Origin: Acanthamoeba lenticulata
Taxonomy: Eukaryota > Discosea > Longamoebia > Acanthamoebidae
DNA length: 27,312 nucleotides
NCBI GenBank assembly: GCA_002179805.1
Contig: NAVB01000521.1
Span: forward strand, 1-27,312
Reading direction: 5' to 3'
Each line of letters starts with the position of its first letter. The first letter of the stretch is position 1. The notes under the pieces are model-generated. The model saw nothing but the letters and a program-made list of their open reading frames with translations, made no database searches and was not told the DNA's origin. Both the position numbers and the translations under genes were made by a program. Shown here one piece after another: positions 9,701 through 18,819 of the stretch.

Positions 9701-10565
9701 TGCGGCTTCCCCGTCGGCCTCGCCCGCTGCTCCGTCTCCCTCGGCCGCTCCTGCCTGCCCGCCTTCGTTCTTCGGTGGCGCGGCTGCCTACAACGTGTTC
9801 CTCTCCGGCAACCCGGCTCGCCAGTTCGCGTTCAACATGACCAACGGCGACGTGTGGGGCAAGCTGGCCGTCGACGGCAGCGTCTTTGCCCGCAGCTTCG
9901 GCATCGGCACTCGTCTCACCTGCTCGGGCGCCTCGGCCAACGACGCCACTTTCGTCGTCTCTGGCTCGACCATTGACTTCACCGGCGAGGTCCAGTGCGG
10001 CAACCTCGTGACCACGGCCAACACCAGCGTCTCTGGCGTCAACTTCCGCAACGGTCAGACCCTCACGGGCGACATTCTCAGCCTCTCCGGCCTCAACTTC
10101 TCCGCCGTCGAGTCGCAGCTCACCTCGGCTTCGAGCTCGTTCTGCAGCGCTTCGGCCACCGCCGCCACTGTCGGCGCTGGCAACGGCGTCACCTTCAACG
10201 CCCCCAGCGGCGCCTCGCAGATCACCTTCAGCCTTACCACGGCCCAGCTCGCGGCCGCGTCGTCCATCCGCTTCGTCTTTGCCAACGTGTCGGCCGTCCA
10301 GCAGGTCGTGATCAACGTCGTCGGCAGCGGCGTCGCTGACTTCTCGGGCTTCGACTTCAACCTCGGCGGCCTGTCCAACGGCGCCATCACCTGGAACATC
10401 TGCTCGGCCACCAGCGTCACCATCAACAGCATCAACTTCCAGGGCAACCTTCTCGCTCCGCTCGCGGACGTCTCGCTGTCCAACGCGCAGATCAACGGCA
10501 ACGTGGCCGCCCGCACCCTGACTGGCATCGGCAGCGGCGAGGTCCACCTGCCCGTGTGCCCGTAA
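6759..10565 (+). CDS. Secreted protein with three choice-of-anchor A (CAA) domains, Jonah-type cyst-wall lectin candidate
   Basis: Two exons (6759-7036, 7112-10565) encode about 1243 aa. Residues 1-23 form a signal peptide (KIAQQIALCFVLVGLCASL, then AAAQ). Three CAA domains follow, at about 24-295, 488-758 and 975-1243. Each opens with C-P, AYNVFL and a NGDVEGR-like motif, contains VQCG or LQCG, and closes with GEVH.P.C. They are joined by two low-complexity spacers of Ser, Pro and Ala (about 296-487 and 759-974). Spacer 1 also holds a Cys-rich patch (CPVCVCPTMPPACPTIPACP). CAA-domain proteins of this build are known in Acanthamoeba as Jonah lectins, which bind cellulose in the cyst wall. The role here is inferred from that family. 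There is no membrane anchor and the protein ends at the third domain. Many NxS/T sites and the SP-rich spacers predict heavy glycosylation. Confidence 0.85.
7719..8295 (+). repeat. Ser/Pro/Ala-coding repeat, spacer 1 of the three-CAA gene
   Basis: Degenerate tandem repeats of TCG, GCC, TCC and CCG codons encode SASPSAS-type units. The strand is strongly biased toward pyrimidines, which leaves long open frames on both strands that are not genes. It ends in a Cys-rich patch and an SPTVIVSTPAPSAS motif that recurs in spacer 2. Confidence 0.85.
9108..9755 (+). repeat. Ser/Pro/Ala-coding repeat, spacer 2 of the three-CAA gene
   Basis: About 215 codons of SASPSAS/SPSASPS repeats lie here, including exact tandem copies of an 18-bp unit (tcggcttctccgtcggcc) near 9500-9570. 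SPTVIVSTPQPS matches the motif in spacer 1, so the two spacers share an origin. Confidence 0.85.
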
Positions 10566-11110
10566 AGCGCTTGATCTAGCGCAGCGAGCGTGGATCGCGA
10601 CCTTCACCACCTCGACCACTTCATTCTCTCTTCACACAGCATTTTCATCTTCTTCACCATCATCTCTTCTTCATCTTGCAGCATGCCGCTTCCCTCCCTT
10701 CCTTCTTCTCGTGCGATCGCGCATGGGAGCTGGGCGTGGCAGATGCCGCGCCGCGGGGTGGGCCCAGACTGAACACGGTCGCCCCCCGCCAAGCATCAAC
10801 ACCAAGCACCTGTCTTGTTCTCCCTCTTCTTCTTCCTCTCTGCATCCTGAAGTGATGGTTTCGAACATTTCGAAAACAACACATCACGGTAAATAAAAAC
10901 CACTTTTCTCTTACATAACTTTTCGATGGAAGCCCCTCATGTCAGCCGTTTGCAATATTGAGCTTTTATGTACCTTATGTGCCCTTGAAAAATAGCGAAG
11001 GACTTGATGGACTGCGTTCATCCAGTGTTCCTCTAACACGAGGTTGCCTTTTGATCTTGTGAGCGCCAGGAAATGAAAACGAAAAAGAAACGGAAAAAGA
11101 CAAACGATAG
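10566..11110. other. Intergenic region between the three-CAA gene and MITD1
   Basis: This stretch of 545 bp shows no gene or RNA that I can support. It is rich in CT early (3' UTR of the CAA gene), and AATAAA at about 10892 may be a polyadenylation signal. The right end is A-rich just before the MITD1 start. Confidence 0.5.
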
Positions 11111-12604
11111 ATGGCGGACTGCTCGCGCTTGCTGCAGCAGGGGCTCGGGCTGGTGCAGGCAGCAGCGCAGAACGATGCCTCTGGCAACTACAAGGAAGCA
11201 CTTCGTCTCTACTCGCTTGCCCTCGAGGCCTTCCTCTCCGTGCGCAAGAGTGCGTACTGCTGTCCTCGCATCTTGCGCATCGGCATCAACTCCATTTAAC
11301 TTGGCGTAGTGGAGCGCAATCCACGAATTGTGGAGACATTGAACAGTCGGATTGGCGATTACATGAAGCGCGCCGAGGAGCTCAAAATGCTCCTCGATCA
11401 AGGGTACGTGGTGAAGCCCCAGCTGTGCATAGCCAAAACTGAACGAGGCTTGTTTGAATCAACCAAACTAGAGGCAAAGGGGGCGGTGGCAGTGGCGGTG
11501 GTGGCGGTGGACAAGTCACCGACCCATTCTCGCTCATGCTGCCGTCGCCACCGGCCGACCTGCCCTCCTCACGCAGTCCAGCCAAGTCTGCTGCGCAGGC
11601 TCCTTCATTACCGGCCCAGCCTCTACCGCCCCTTCGTGCGCCTCGCCCTCTAGTTTGTGTTGCTGCTGCGCGTGCTGGTGCCCACCGACACCTGTTGTGC
11701 CTGTGTCACAGCTTCCGTACCGCAGACGCCCAGCAGCCCAGCTCCCCAGGCCGCCTCCCTCTCCCTTCCGTGCGTGTGACCTTTCTCTTTCGCCCTTGTT
11801 GCCTTGGCTCAACCGCTCACGCTTTACGTCTCCGTGCGTCTCGAGACGCACAGAATGCCACACGAGGCCGGGCTGATCAACATCGAGGAGGGCCAGCTCG
11901 GCCGCAATTTTGAGTCCATTTTCGCGGCCTACATCGTCGACAGCCAAGACATTGTCCTACGCGACCCCAACCTGTGCCACCCGCACCAGGCACGCCCCGT
12001 TTCTCTCGTCCTCACGTGTGTCGGTGTGCCGTAGTGCGTGCTGCTGACGATTACACTTGCGCAGATTTACAACCTGATCCGGTTCTGCGAGCTCGTGGTG
12101 CGCATCAACCGGAAGGTGACCCGCCCCTGTCGGCGCATCCACGTCTCAACGGCCTTTGAAAACGACCTGCAGCTCGACACGCTCCGTTCGGCTCTCGGCG
12201 AACTCACCGACAGCCTCCGGGTCCGCCACGCTTCAATGCGCCTCAACCGTCCCCGTTGTGACGTGACCGGCACCGGATTGAAAGTCTGACACGACACAAA
12301 CACGACAGGAGCACGGGGTGGAGCTTGTGGCCAGCTTCGAAAATCAGGGCGAGCGCGAGGTGGTGTTCTCCAGCGGGTGGACGCTCGTGCTGCCCCACGG
12401 TCTCGACATCCACCAGAGCCCCGCGGGCAAGGTGTGTACTTGCATTTTGTTGTTGTGGATTGCCTCTTCCTTCATTGATTCGTGCCACGTCGTATATCCT
12501 CTTGCATGTGTTCCAATGGCCATCTCAAGTACCGCCTGGGGGCGTGCGATCTCATGCTGCGGCCGACCAAGCAGAACGTCATTCGCGTCATCCGGCACGC
12601 ATGA
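11111..12604 (+). CDS. MITD1: MITD1-like protein: MIT domain plus PLD-like C-terminal domain
   Basis: Eight exons join in phase: 11111-11249, 11310-11403, 11472-11649, 11726-11769, 11854-11989, 12065-12220, 12309-12431 and 12530-12604, giving about 314 aa. An N-terminal MIT domain occupies about 1-77 (GNYKEALRLYSLALEAFLSV, then RIVETLNSRIGDYMKRAEEL). A Gly- then Pro/Ser-rich linker follows, to about 155. The C-terminal MITD1 domain contains NFESIFAAYIVDSQDIVLRD, PHQIYNLIRFCELVV, HGVELVASFENQGEREVVFS, SGWTLVLPHGLDIHQSP and YRLGACDLMLRP. In animals MITD1 binds ESCRT-III tails and membranes during abscission at the end of cell division. The intron after exon 5 (11990-12064) starts with GC rather than GT; homology (HPHQ joined to IYNLIRF) fixes that site. 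The boundaries of exons 3-4 in the low-complexity linker are less certain. Confidence 0.85.
11990..12064 (+). other. GC-AG intron in the MITD1-like gene
   Basis: The exon ends CACCAG and the intron starts gcacgc, then ends ttgcgcag. No GT donor nearby would keep the conserved HQ/IYNL junction, so a non-canonical GC donor is the best reading. The exon side (CAG) is consensus, as is typical for GC donors. Confidence 0.75.
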
Positions 12605-12847
12605 GACCGAGTTTGTGGAGTGTGTACAGCGAAAAAGAGCGAAAACGAAAGCGAAAACGAAAGAACAAAACACGAACACGAAGGGGGAGAGGATAAGGAT
12701 GCTCTTTGCTGGATGGCGGACAATGGGCTTGAGCGCCAACAACCCGAGGAGAAGGGACCCTCTACACGAGAAGAGGGTCGAAACGCGGTGGGGCGAGTGC
12801 AGTGAGAGAGATCGCGCAGTTGGGCGGCTCGTCCTAAACACATGTTC

Positions 12848-14552
12848 CTACACGCGGTGCTGGAACTTGTAGTTTACATAGCCGGTCTCAATGGCCCTCT
12901 TGGCAGTGGGCTCGAGCAGCACACCATCTTCAACCATCCTTGTCACGATCTGTGCGCACGAAGACAGGATGTTAACACAATCAGCGCTCAGCACCATCAG
13001 GAGAACAGGCAAGCGAACCTTGCAGATGTATTGCACATCCTCCTTCTCGGTGGAAGTTTCGTCAAAGGCAATGCCAAGGCCGGCCAGCATGGACCTCATG
13101 CCGAGGGCCTTGTGCTTGTAGAAGTTGAGATAGACGTCTTTGAGGTTGGCCCATTCGTGGAAGTAGCCCGGCATGTCAAACTTGGAGATGGCGCACTGGC
13201 GCGGGATCTGGGTCTTAATGTCCCAGTTTCCGCATGTCACGAAGAGGAACGTGAAGGCAGCTTGCCTCTCCTCTCCCGTTTCGCCATCCTCTGCAGAAGA
13301 GGACGAAGTAGCACAACTCAATAAATAGGCCAAGTAAAAGGAATAGTAGAAGGAACGACAAGATGGCGTACCGCTCCGCAAGATAGAGTGCAGCAAGCCA
13401 TGATTGCCGAGCCAGTCGTTGAACTGCACCAGGGCATCGGTGAACGAGATCGCCTCGGCATACCACTTTTCGGTGAGGCCATACTTGGCGTACTTGCCGT
13501 TGATGTATTGGGCCAAGTGCTCCTCCGAGAAAGTCACTGGGCGAACATACCTGCGCCAAGGCCTTGGGTGAGCGCACGGGACGGGAAAACAAAATAAAAT
13601 CCTTCCAGCGTGAAGATGGAACGCACCTGTGGAACTCATCTTCGACTTCGAGCGTCTTGGCATTCATCAACGCTACGGGGAATTCCAGGATTTCTTGCTT
13701 CCCCTCGAGATCGAGAATGAGGAAGTAATCGACGATTTGTTCCTTCTTCTCTTCCTTCTTCTCGTAGTCAGTGCCAGGCGGCTTACCGTAGGGTCGCTGA
13801 TCGTGGTGGTGATAACCGCCCCTTCCTCGGTGACCCATGTTGTTGTAGCCGCCATATCCACGACCGCCGCGTCCGCCGTAGCCTCGGTTGTTGTGATAGT
13901 GATGTTGCTGCTGGTGCTGATGCTGGTACGAATGGTTATTATTGATATAACCTCGGTGATGTTGTTGGTGGTGATGATTGTGAATGTGGTGTTGCTGCAG
14001 CTGGTGCGACTGCTGCTGCGGCGGTTGCTGCTGCGGCGGCTGCTGCTGCTGGGTCGCTCCGGCGGGAGCCGAGCCAGCTACATCTCCAGCGGGCGTAGAC
14101 ATGCCTCCTCGGCCTCCCCGCATCCCACCCCGGTGTCCTCCCCTGCCTCTGTTGTTGTTCCATCCACCTCGCTGTTACCCGTCCACGAAGGCAAATTCAT
14201 TAGATTCAAATTCATTAGATTCAAATTACGTAGAATCAAAAGAACGTACGAAGTGAGCAAACCGGCAACTCTCACCGAACTTACACATCCCCATCGCGTA
14301 GAATTTGCAGGGGATGGGAAGAGGGCCAGCAGCCTGGCTCATGTGCGGCGGCAGGGGGCCGTTGTTGTTGTGGTGGTGATGTCCGCCCTGGTGATGTTGT
14401 TGGTGATGGTGGCTGCGGTAGTGGTGGTGGCCGCTGCCGCCAGAACCCCTGCCACCACTGTTGTATTCTTCCGAACCCCCACCAGCCGCCTTGACGCTCT
14501 CCTCGGCCTCCCCCGTGTAGGTCTCGCTGTGGTCTTGTTGATGTCCTTCCAT
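12848..14552 (-). CDS. CCCH zinc-finger protein with ERI1-like 3'-5' exonuclease domain
   Basis: Five exons (14552-14250, 14171-13627, 13550-13372, 13290-13019, 12949-12848) encode about 466 aa. The N-terminus is rich in His, Gly and Asn, then a CCCH finger occupies residues 82-100 (C82-x7-C90-x5-C96-x3-H100). A long Gln/His/Asn- and RGG/RGY-rich stretch follows (about 102-240). The exonuclease domain starts at about 247: FLILDLEGKQEILEFPVAL with D255 and E257, then FLFVTCGNWDIKTQIPRQC with D366. W..NLK is conserved, and the last acidic residue is D427 in KEDVQYICKIV. The usual GR.H....D loop is replaced by DETSTEKED, so the catalytic histidine of DEDDh enzymes is not visible. ERI1 enzymes trim small RNAs, histone mRNA and 5.8S rRNA ends; this one may bind RNA without normal catalysis. 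It is divergent from the lipase gene. Confidence 0.83.
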
Positions 14553-14887
14553 TTGGGGTACTCGAGGAGAGAGAGGTAGAAGAGGAAGAAAAGATGGAGA
14601 CGAGACCGCCTGACGTACAACGGGCCAGGAGACAAGTTCACTCTCTTCGAAACAAGGGTAAGAGCAGCCGCCGGCCACCTTCCTTTTCTGCGCGTTGCCT
14701 TTTGCGCGGTGGTAATATTTAAATAAAAATAGTGATTACGATCGGACATTCTTGTCATACCGGGAAGAAACCGCCAACAACGACTACAAAGTCCCCTGAG
14801 GAAGAGATCGAGGAGAGAGAACGTCAAGAAGAAGGGGAGGGAGAAAAGACTCGCGTTAACGCGCGCAAATCTGTGCCTAAATCGACG
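14553..14887. promoter_or_regulatory. Divergent promoter region, ERI1-like gene (-) and lipase (+)
   Basis: This stretch of 335 bp lies between two divergent ATGs. An AT-rich core (atatttaaataaaaat near 14716-14731) is the only TATA-like element and could serve either gene. No other feature was seen. Confidence 0.4.
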
Positions 14888-16306
14888 ATGGACCGCCGTG
14901 CATTTATGACCCTAATTATCTGCATCGTGCTTCTCTCCCTCGAGGCCGTTGCGGCTCGCACGCCTGTCGTGGTAACTCCAGGCAAGGGTACTTTTGATCC
15001 TGTCCTCGCCCACAGGTTGATCTACTACTCGGCCAGCGCCTACGCGCCGCCTGAGCAGGTTCGTTAGGGCTCCCCCAAGCGTGAGACCTTTTTTTTTTTT
15101 TTTTTCCAAATATTCAATATACGCCCGGCCAGGTCTTGGCGTGGCGCTTCCCCAACCCGGAGCTGAACGGCAACCTGTCGGCCACCTTCCAGCCCCTGAT
15201 GACCTTCAAGTCCAACTACTTCACGAGTGACGCCTTTGCCTTCCTCGGCGTCGACAACGTCAAGCAGGAGCTGATCGTGGCCTTCAAGGGCACGAACGGC
15301 ACCCTCGACATCCTCCACGACATCGTCGACTCGCTCGACTCGGTATTCCACTACAGCGACCCGTGCACTCTGAGTAGCGGCCAGCAGTACAACATCCACA
15401 AGGGGTTCTGCTGGTACTACTCGACCCTCATCGAGGTCGGCCTCGTCACCTCCTTTCTCGAAGTCTATCGCAAGTATCCCAGTTATCGCGTCATCGCAAC
15501 CGGTACTGTCCTTGTTCTTCCTCTTCTTCTTTTGGTTTGGCGGCTTTGCTGACGTGGCAGCACGTGGTGGGCAGGCCACTCACTGGGCGCGGCCCTGGCG
15601 GCGATATTCGCCGCCGACGTGGCGTCAAGCCCGGTTAATGATGACGTCAGGTTGCACCTCTACGCGTTCGGGTCGCCGCGCGTGGGCGACACGGGCTTTG
15701 CCGCGGCCCTCAACGCCCTCCCGGTGGACTCGTGGCGCGTCGTCCACTGGAAGGACGTCATCACCCACCTGGCTCCCTGCTGCTCCGGCTTCTGGGGTGC
15801 GGCACAGCTTGAGGGCCCTGGTCTTCTCTTCCACCACGCAGATGGCTGATGGTCGCTCGTCTCCACCGTCCTCACACCACAGGGACCAACATCTGCGACG
15901 CCACGATGCAGGGCTGCCCGTACCACTACGGCGGTGAGGCCTGGTTCCCGGCCGACATGGAGCTGCCTCCCGTCGGCATCTGCTCCTCGGGTTCGTTGCC
16001 ATCATCACGCCACGATCAGCGCTCGTCCGCAGAAGCATTGTGATTGCTGACGTGTTGTTGTTGTTGTTGGTGTTCTGTTGTTGTGTGCGTACAGGCGAGA
16101 ACACGACGTCGTGCTCGGGCTCGGTGGGGATCGACCTGTACGAGGGGGTGTGGCAGCACCTGAAATACTACGGGCTGCGGGTGGGCCGCTTTTCAAAGGC
16201 GCCCAGTGAAGCCCTCGCCCTCGAGGCGCAGGAGATCGCCGACTTCCTCGCCGCCGCCAAGCAAGGCCGCCATCGAATTCCACTCGGCCTGCGCAGCCTC
16301 CCTTGA
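14888..16306 (+). CDS. Secreted class 3 lipase
   Basis: Five exons (14888-15058, 15133-15502, 15575-15796, 15883-15990, 16095-16306) encode about 360 aa. A signal peptide covers about residues 1-22 (FMTLIICIVLLSLEAVAA). The alpha/beta-hydrolase core includes QELIVAFKGTNGTLDILHDI (the usual RGT appears here as KGT), HKGFCWYY and VIATGHSLGAALAAIFAADV with the nucleophile Ser183. It continues with LYAFGSPRVGDTGFA, HWKDVITHLAP with Asp241, and YHYGGEAWF with His269. This is the complete catalytic triad of the fungal-type class 3 lipases, which hydrolyse triacylglycerols. Six or more cysteines suggest disulfides in the secreted protein. The GHSLG motif is split by intron 2, and intron 1 holds a run of 16 T. 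The last 35 residues have no recognised counterpart and are less sure. Confidence 0.9.
15090..15105 (+). repeat. Poly-T tract in lipase intron 1
   Basis: An uninterrupted run of 16 T lies upstream of the 3' splice site at 15132. It is the longest homopolymer in the window and a likely place for length errors in sequencing. Confidence 0.9.
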
Positions 16307-16465
16307 GGTTGCTTGCTCTTCTTCCCCATGCTTTTGCCTTTTGGTTTGTTTTTTGTGTTGTTCTGCAAACAAAAGAGTAAAGCTGAGATGTCCATACTAC
16401 AAGCAACAGGGATGTTTTAAAAAGTATAATATTTCTGTTATGTACAACCAACGTGTCGTGTCTCT

Positions 16466-17271
16466 TCATCCAGCTACGCTAACCTCCATGTACGAAGCCA
16501 GAGGAGAGGCCGGTGGAGAGATATTGCTGTCCTTGCTTGCGCGGAGGGTGAAGCGTGATCGCGAGGCGAGCTAAGCCGCCAGCGTGGACGAGGAGACCGC
16601 CGGCAGGCTCACCGTGCTCGCAGGAGGCGGAGGAGGAGGAGGAGGAGGCGCCTCCGGCACCAAGAGAAGGCACTCATAGTTGCGGCCGGCCACGTACTCG
16701 CCGCACAAAGCTCTTCGAGCCATGTCCTCGAATTGGTCATAATCTTCGGGACAGTCGCAGTTGAGGCGAGACTCGAGGTTGGGGTTGTAAAGCAGCCACA
16801 AGAGCGCGTGAGCATAGTCCACCAGTCGCAGGCACTGGTCCCACTCCTCTGATGGTGTGAAGAAAAAGAACTCATCAGCCTCACCATTCTCGTGCAAACA
16901 GTGCAGCCATTTGATGGGACCAGTACCGTCAAGAATGCTGAGGCAGATCTCCTCACCCTCGAGGTTGGGGTGGAGCACGGACGTCTTGCACCGGATGATG
17001 GGAGGCCTGGTGGGGTACTCCTCCGTGAGGTCCACAGAGAAGACGATGCGCGCACCGCGGTAGACGCCCTCGTTGGGCGTGAGGATGACCTCGACCTTGG
17101 TCAAGTCCTCCTCGGAGGGGAACACAATCGTGATCTGGTCCTGGGCGAAGGACTTGAAGCACGTGTCTCGGAACTCCTTCAGGATGACCTTGTTCAAGCT
17201 TGTTGTTGTTGTTGTGGCCATTGCTTTTGTGTGTATTTCAGCTCCTTCTTTGTGTGTGTCTGCTTCCTGTC
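16466..17271 (-). repeat. Segmental duplication of the E2 locus (partner about 5174-5992)
   Basis: The unit covers the whole E2 coding region and about 50-60 bp of upstream sequence (gctccttctttgtgtgtgtc shared), in the same orientation. It stops sharply outside these limits. Exons are almost unchanged, while the intron has diverged and changed length (87 versus 78 nt). Confidence 0.85.
16571..17221 (-). CDS. E2-like protein, copy 2 (duplicate with early stop)
   Basis: This is a near-identical duplicate of the E2-like gene at 5174-5935. HPN is at residues 84-86 and the catalytic cysteine at 93 (ICLSIL). Exon substitutions are few (K to R, P to S, D to E, N to S; one extra Thr and one extra Pro). 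The intron equivalent (16926-16849, 78 nt) has gt and cag ends but no stop and a length divisible by three, so the gene reads either as 216 aa unspliced or about 190 aa spliced. The spliced form restores the UBC helix (ILDEEW) seen in copy 1. At 16573-16571 an Ala codon of copy 1 has become TAG. Beyond it the frame stays open and homologous for 34 codons, ending in SVAG and a stop at 16466 exactly as copy 1 does. A complete UBC domain is retained either way. Confidence 0.75.
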   Translation of the reverse strand: MATTTTTSLNKVILKEFRDTCFKSFAQDQITIVFPSEEDLTKVEVILTPNEGVYRGARIVFSVDLTEEYPTRPPIIRCKTSVLHPNLEGEEICLSILDGTGPIKWLHCLHENGEADEFFFFTPSEEWDQCLRLVDYAHALLWLLYNPNLESRLNCDCPEDYDQFEDMARRALCGEYVAGRNYECLLLVPEAPPPPPPPPPASTVSLPAVSSSTLAA

Positions 17272-17568
17272 TGCACTGTTTTAGGTGGAGGTGTTTTTAT
17301 CTCCTTACCGGTTTTAATTCGCAGAACATTTTTAGTCCCAAAAAATAAAATAAAAAAACAAATTTTCTTGTTAAGGGCGGAAAGAAGATGATGGAAAGCC
17401 TCTGCATCATCTTTGTCTTTCTTGTTTGTGGTGTTCTCTTTCCCGTGCAACCTCTGCTGTGAGCCAACTTTGGCACACAGCAGCCGGCCGCAACTCTCCT
17501 TGTCCACCCTCTTTTTCCCCTTGCGCCTCTCTTCGTACTACACTTCCTTACGCTCCTCCAGGTGGCGA
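17222..17568. other. Intergenic region between VIT1-like gene and E2 copy 2
   Basis: Both flanking genes are on the minus strand, so this stretch of 347 bp holds the 3' end of the VIT1-like gene and the promoter of E2 copy 2. The first 50 bp belongs to the E2 duplication. An A-rich patch (about 17338-17360) is present. No gene is seen. Confidence 0.5.
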
Positions 17569-18819
17569 TCACTCGTCGTTGTAGCGCATGTCGCCGATGT
17601 TGAGGGTTTCGCTGAGGAAACCGACGCCGATGGTGATGGCCATGGCCAGCGCGCCGCCGTACGTCACTCGGAAGGCGCCCAGCCACAGGTTGGCGCCGCC
17701 GAAGAAGGCACCGACCACGCCTGCGCCGCACCACACGATCAGCATGGTGACGACGGCAAGGATGACGAAGAGGACGAAGAGGAAGAAGAAGAAGAAGAGA
17801 GTACCTGAGATGGCAAGGAGGATGAGGGAGACGCCCGTGATGGCGCCGATGGCGTACCAGCGGTACGGGATCCAGGCGCCGACGAGGAGCGGGATGGAAC
17901 CAAAGGTGATGAACATGAAGAAGGAGACCAGGCCAGCGGCGAACGGGCGGGCCTGGGAGAAGTCGCGGATGCCCAGCTCCTCGATGGCGTGCGCCTGGAG
18001 GGCGTCCTTGGCCATGAGCTGTCGCGCCACCTCGGTCGCCGTCACCGGGTCAACGCCTCGCTCCTGGTAGAGCAGGCTCAGCTCCTCGAGCTCGCCTTCC
18101 GGGTTGTTCTCCAGCTCCCATCGCTCCCTGTCGACCACATCAATTAGCATCGTCGACAACAAGACGATGAGGATGATTGAAGAGGAAGAGGAAGAAGACG
18201 CACTTCTCGAGATCGGCGTCCTCCATGTCCTTCTGGGAGGCGACCGAGACGTACTCGCCGACGGCCATGGAGAGCGCGCCAGCAAAGAGCGCGGCCAGCG
18301 CGGCGGCCAGGACCTGGCCCTGCGAGTTGGCCTGATTGGCCGCCACGCCGACCTGTGCACGATCGCCACGAGACGTCGCAACCGAATCGCGTGTGAGTGC
18401 GGTGCTGCGTGCATGCAGCAAGAACAACGGCTCCGTGGCGCACCATAACAGCGGCCACGGAGACGATGGCATCGTTGGCGCCGAGGACGCCGGCTCGCAG
18501 CCAGCCCGCTGTGCCCAGCTGTTGATGGATGCCAAGTAATGTAAGTACGATCAGGACTCACGGGAGGAGGAGTGTCGCGTACGGTTGACTTGTGCTTCTC
18601 GCCGTCAACGGCGGGGAACAGCCCCAAGAGATCTTTGATCGCTTGGAACCGGCTCGTCGGCTGCAACAAGTTGGTATCCTCTAAAAATAAAACATGGTCG
18701 GTTAAAATCAACATCGACTCAACAAAGCATGCTTGGCCAATTATTTAAAATTGAGAAAAATCATAACGGAATCGTTTAAATTGTGTATGATTTTTTCACT
18801 CACCTCCAAGGCCGGCCAT
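17569..18819 (-). CDS. VIT1: VIT1/CCC1-family vacuolar iron/manganese transporter
   Basis: Six exons (18819-18804, 18680-18562, 18518-18444, 18352-18204, 18127-17805, 17720-17569) encode about 277 aa. Exon 1 is only 16 nt. Family features in order: [20 protein letters not shown] (helix 1 with its conserved Asp), [20 protein letters not shown] with [20 protein letters not shown] (helix 2). The acidic cytosolic metal-binding helices follow ([40 protein letters not shown]), then [16 protein letters not shown] with the G-x-x-P motif, and two final helices. These proteins are H+ antiporters that move Fe2+ or Mn2+ into the vacuole. The last intron (17804-17721, 84 nt) has no in-frame stop and would add a strongly hydrophobic segment if kept. 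The start in exon 1 is supported by splice phase only. Confidence 0.86.
17721..17804 (-). other. Stop-free 84-nt intron encoding a potential membrane helix (VIT1-like gene)
   Basis: Canonical GT-AG ends and family homology both support splicing. The intron length is 28 codons and the frame is open, encoding a Phe/Leu/Val-rich stretch ([16 protein letters not shown]) with TMLIVW after it. Retention would insert one more transmembrane helix between helices 4 and 5. Confidence 0.7.

Noticed and set aside
7719..9755. Tandem repeats that could suggest a CRISPR array
   Set aside because: The repeats are in-frame codon repeats within a secreted protein, without constant-length spacers, in a eukaryotic intron-bearing gene.
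12605..12847. GAAAAC/GAAAGC-rich repeat (about 12626-12680) as a coding or RNA feature
   Set aside because: It is a short purine repeat between the stops of convergent genes. Frames through it do not continue into any recognised protein.
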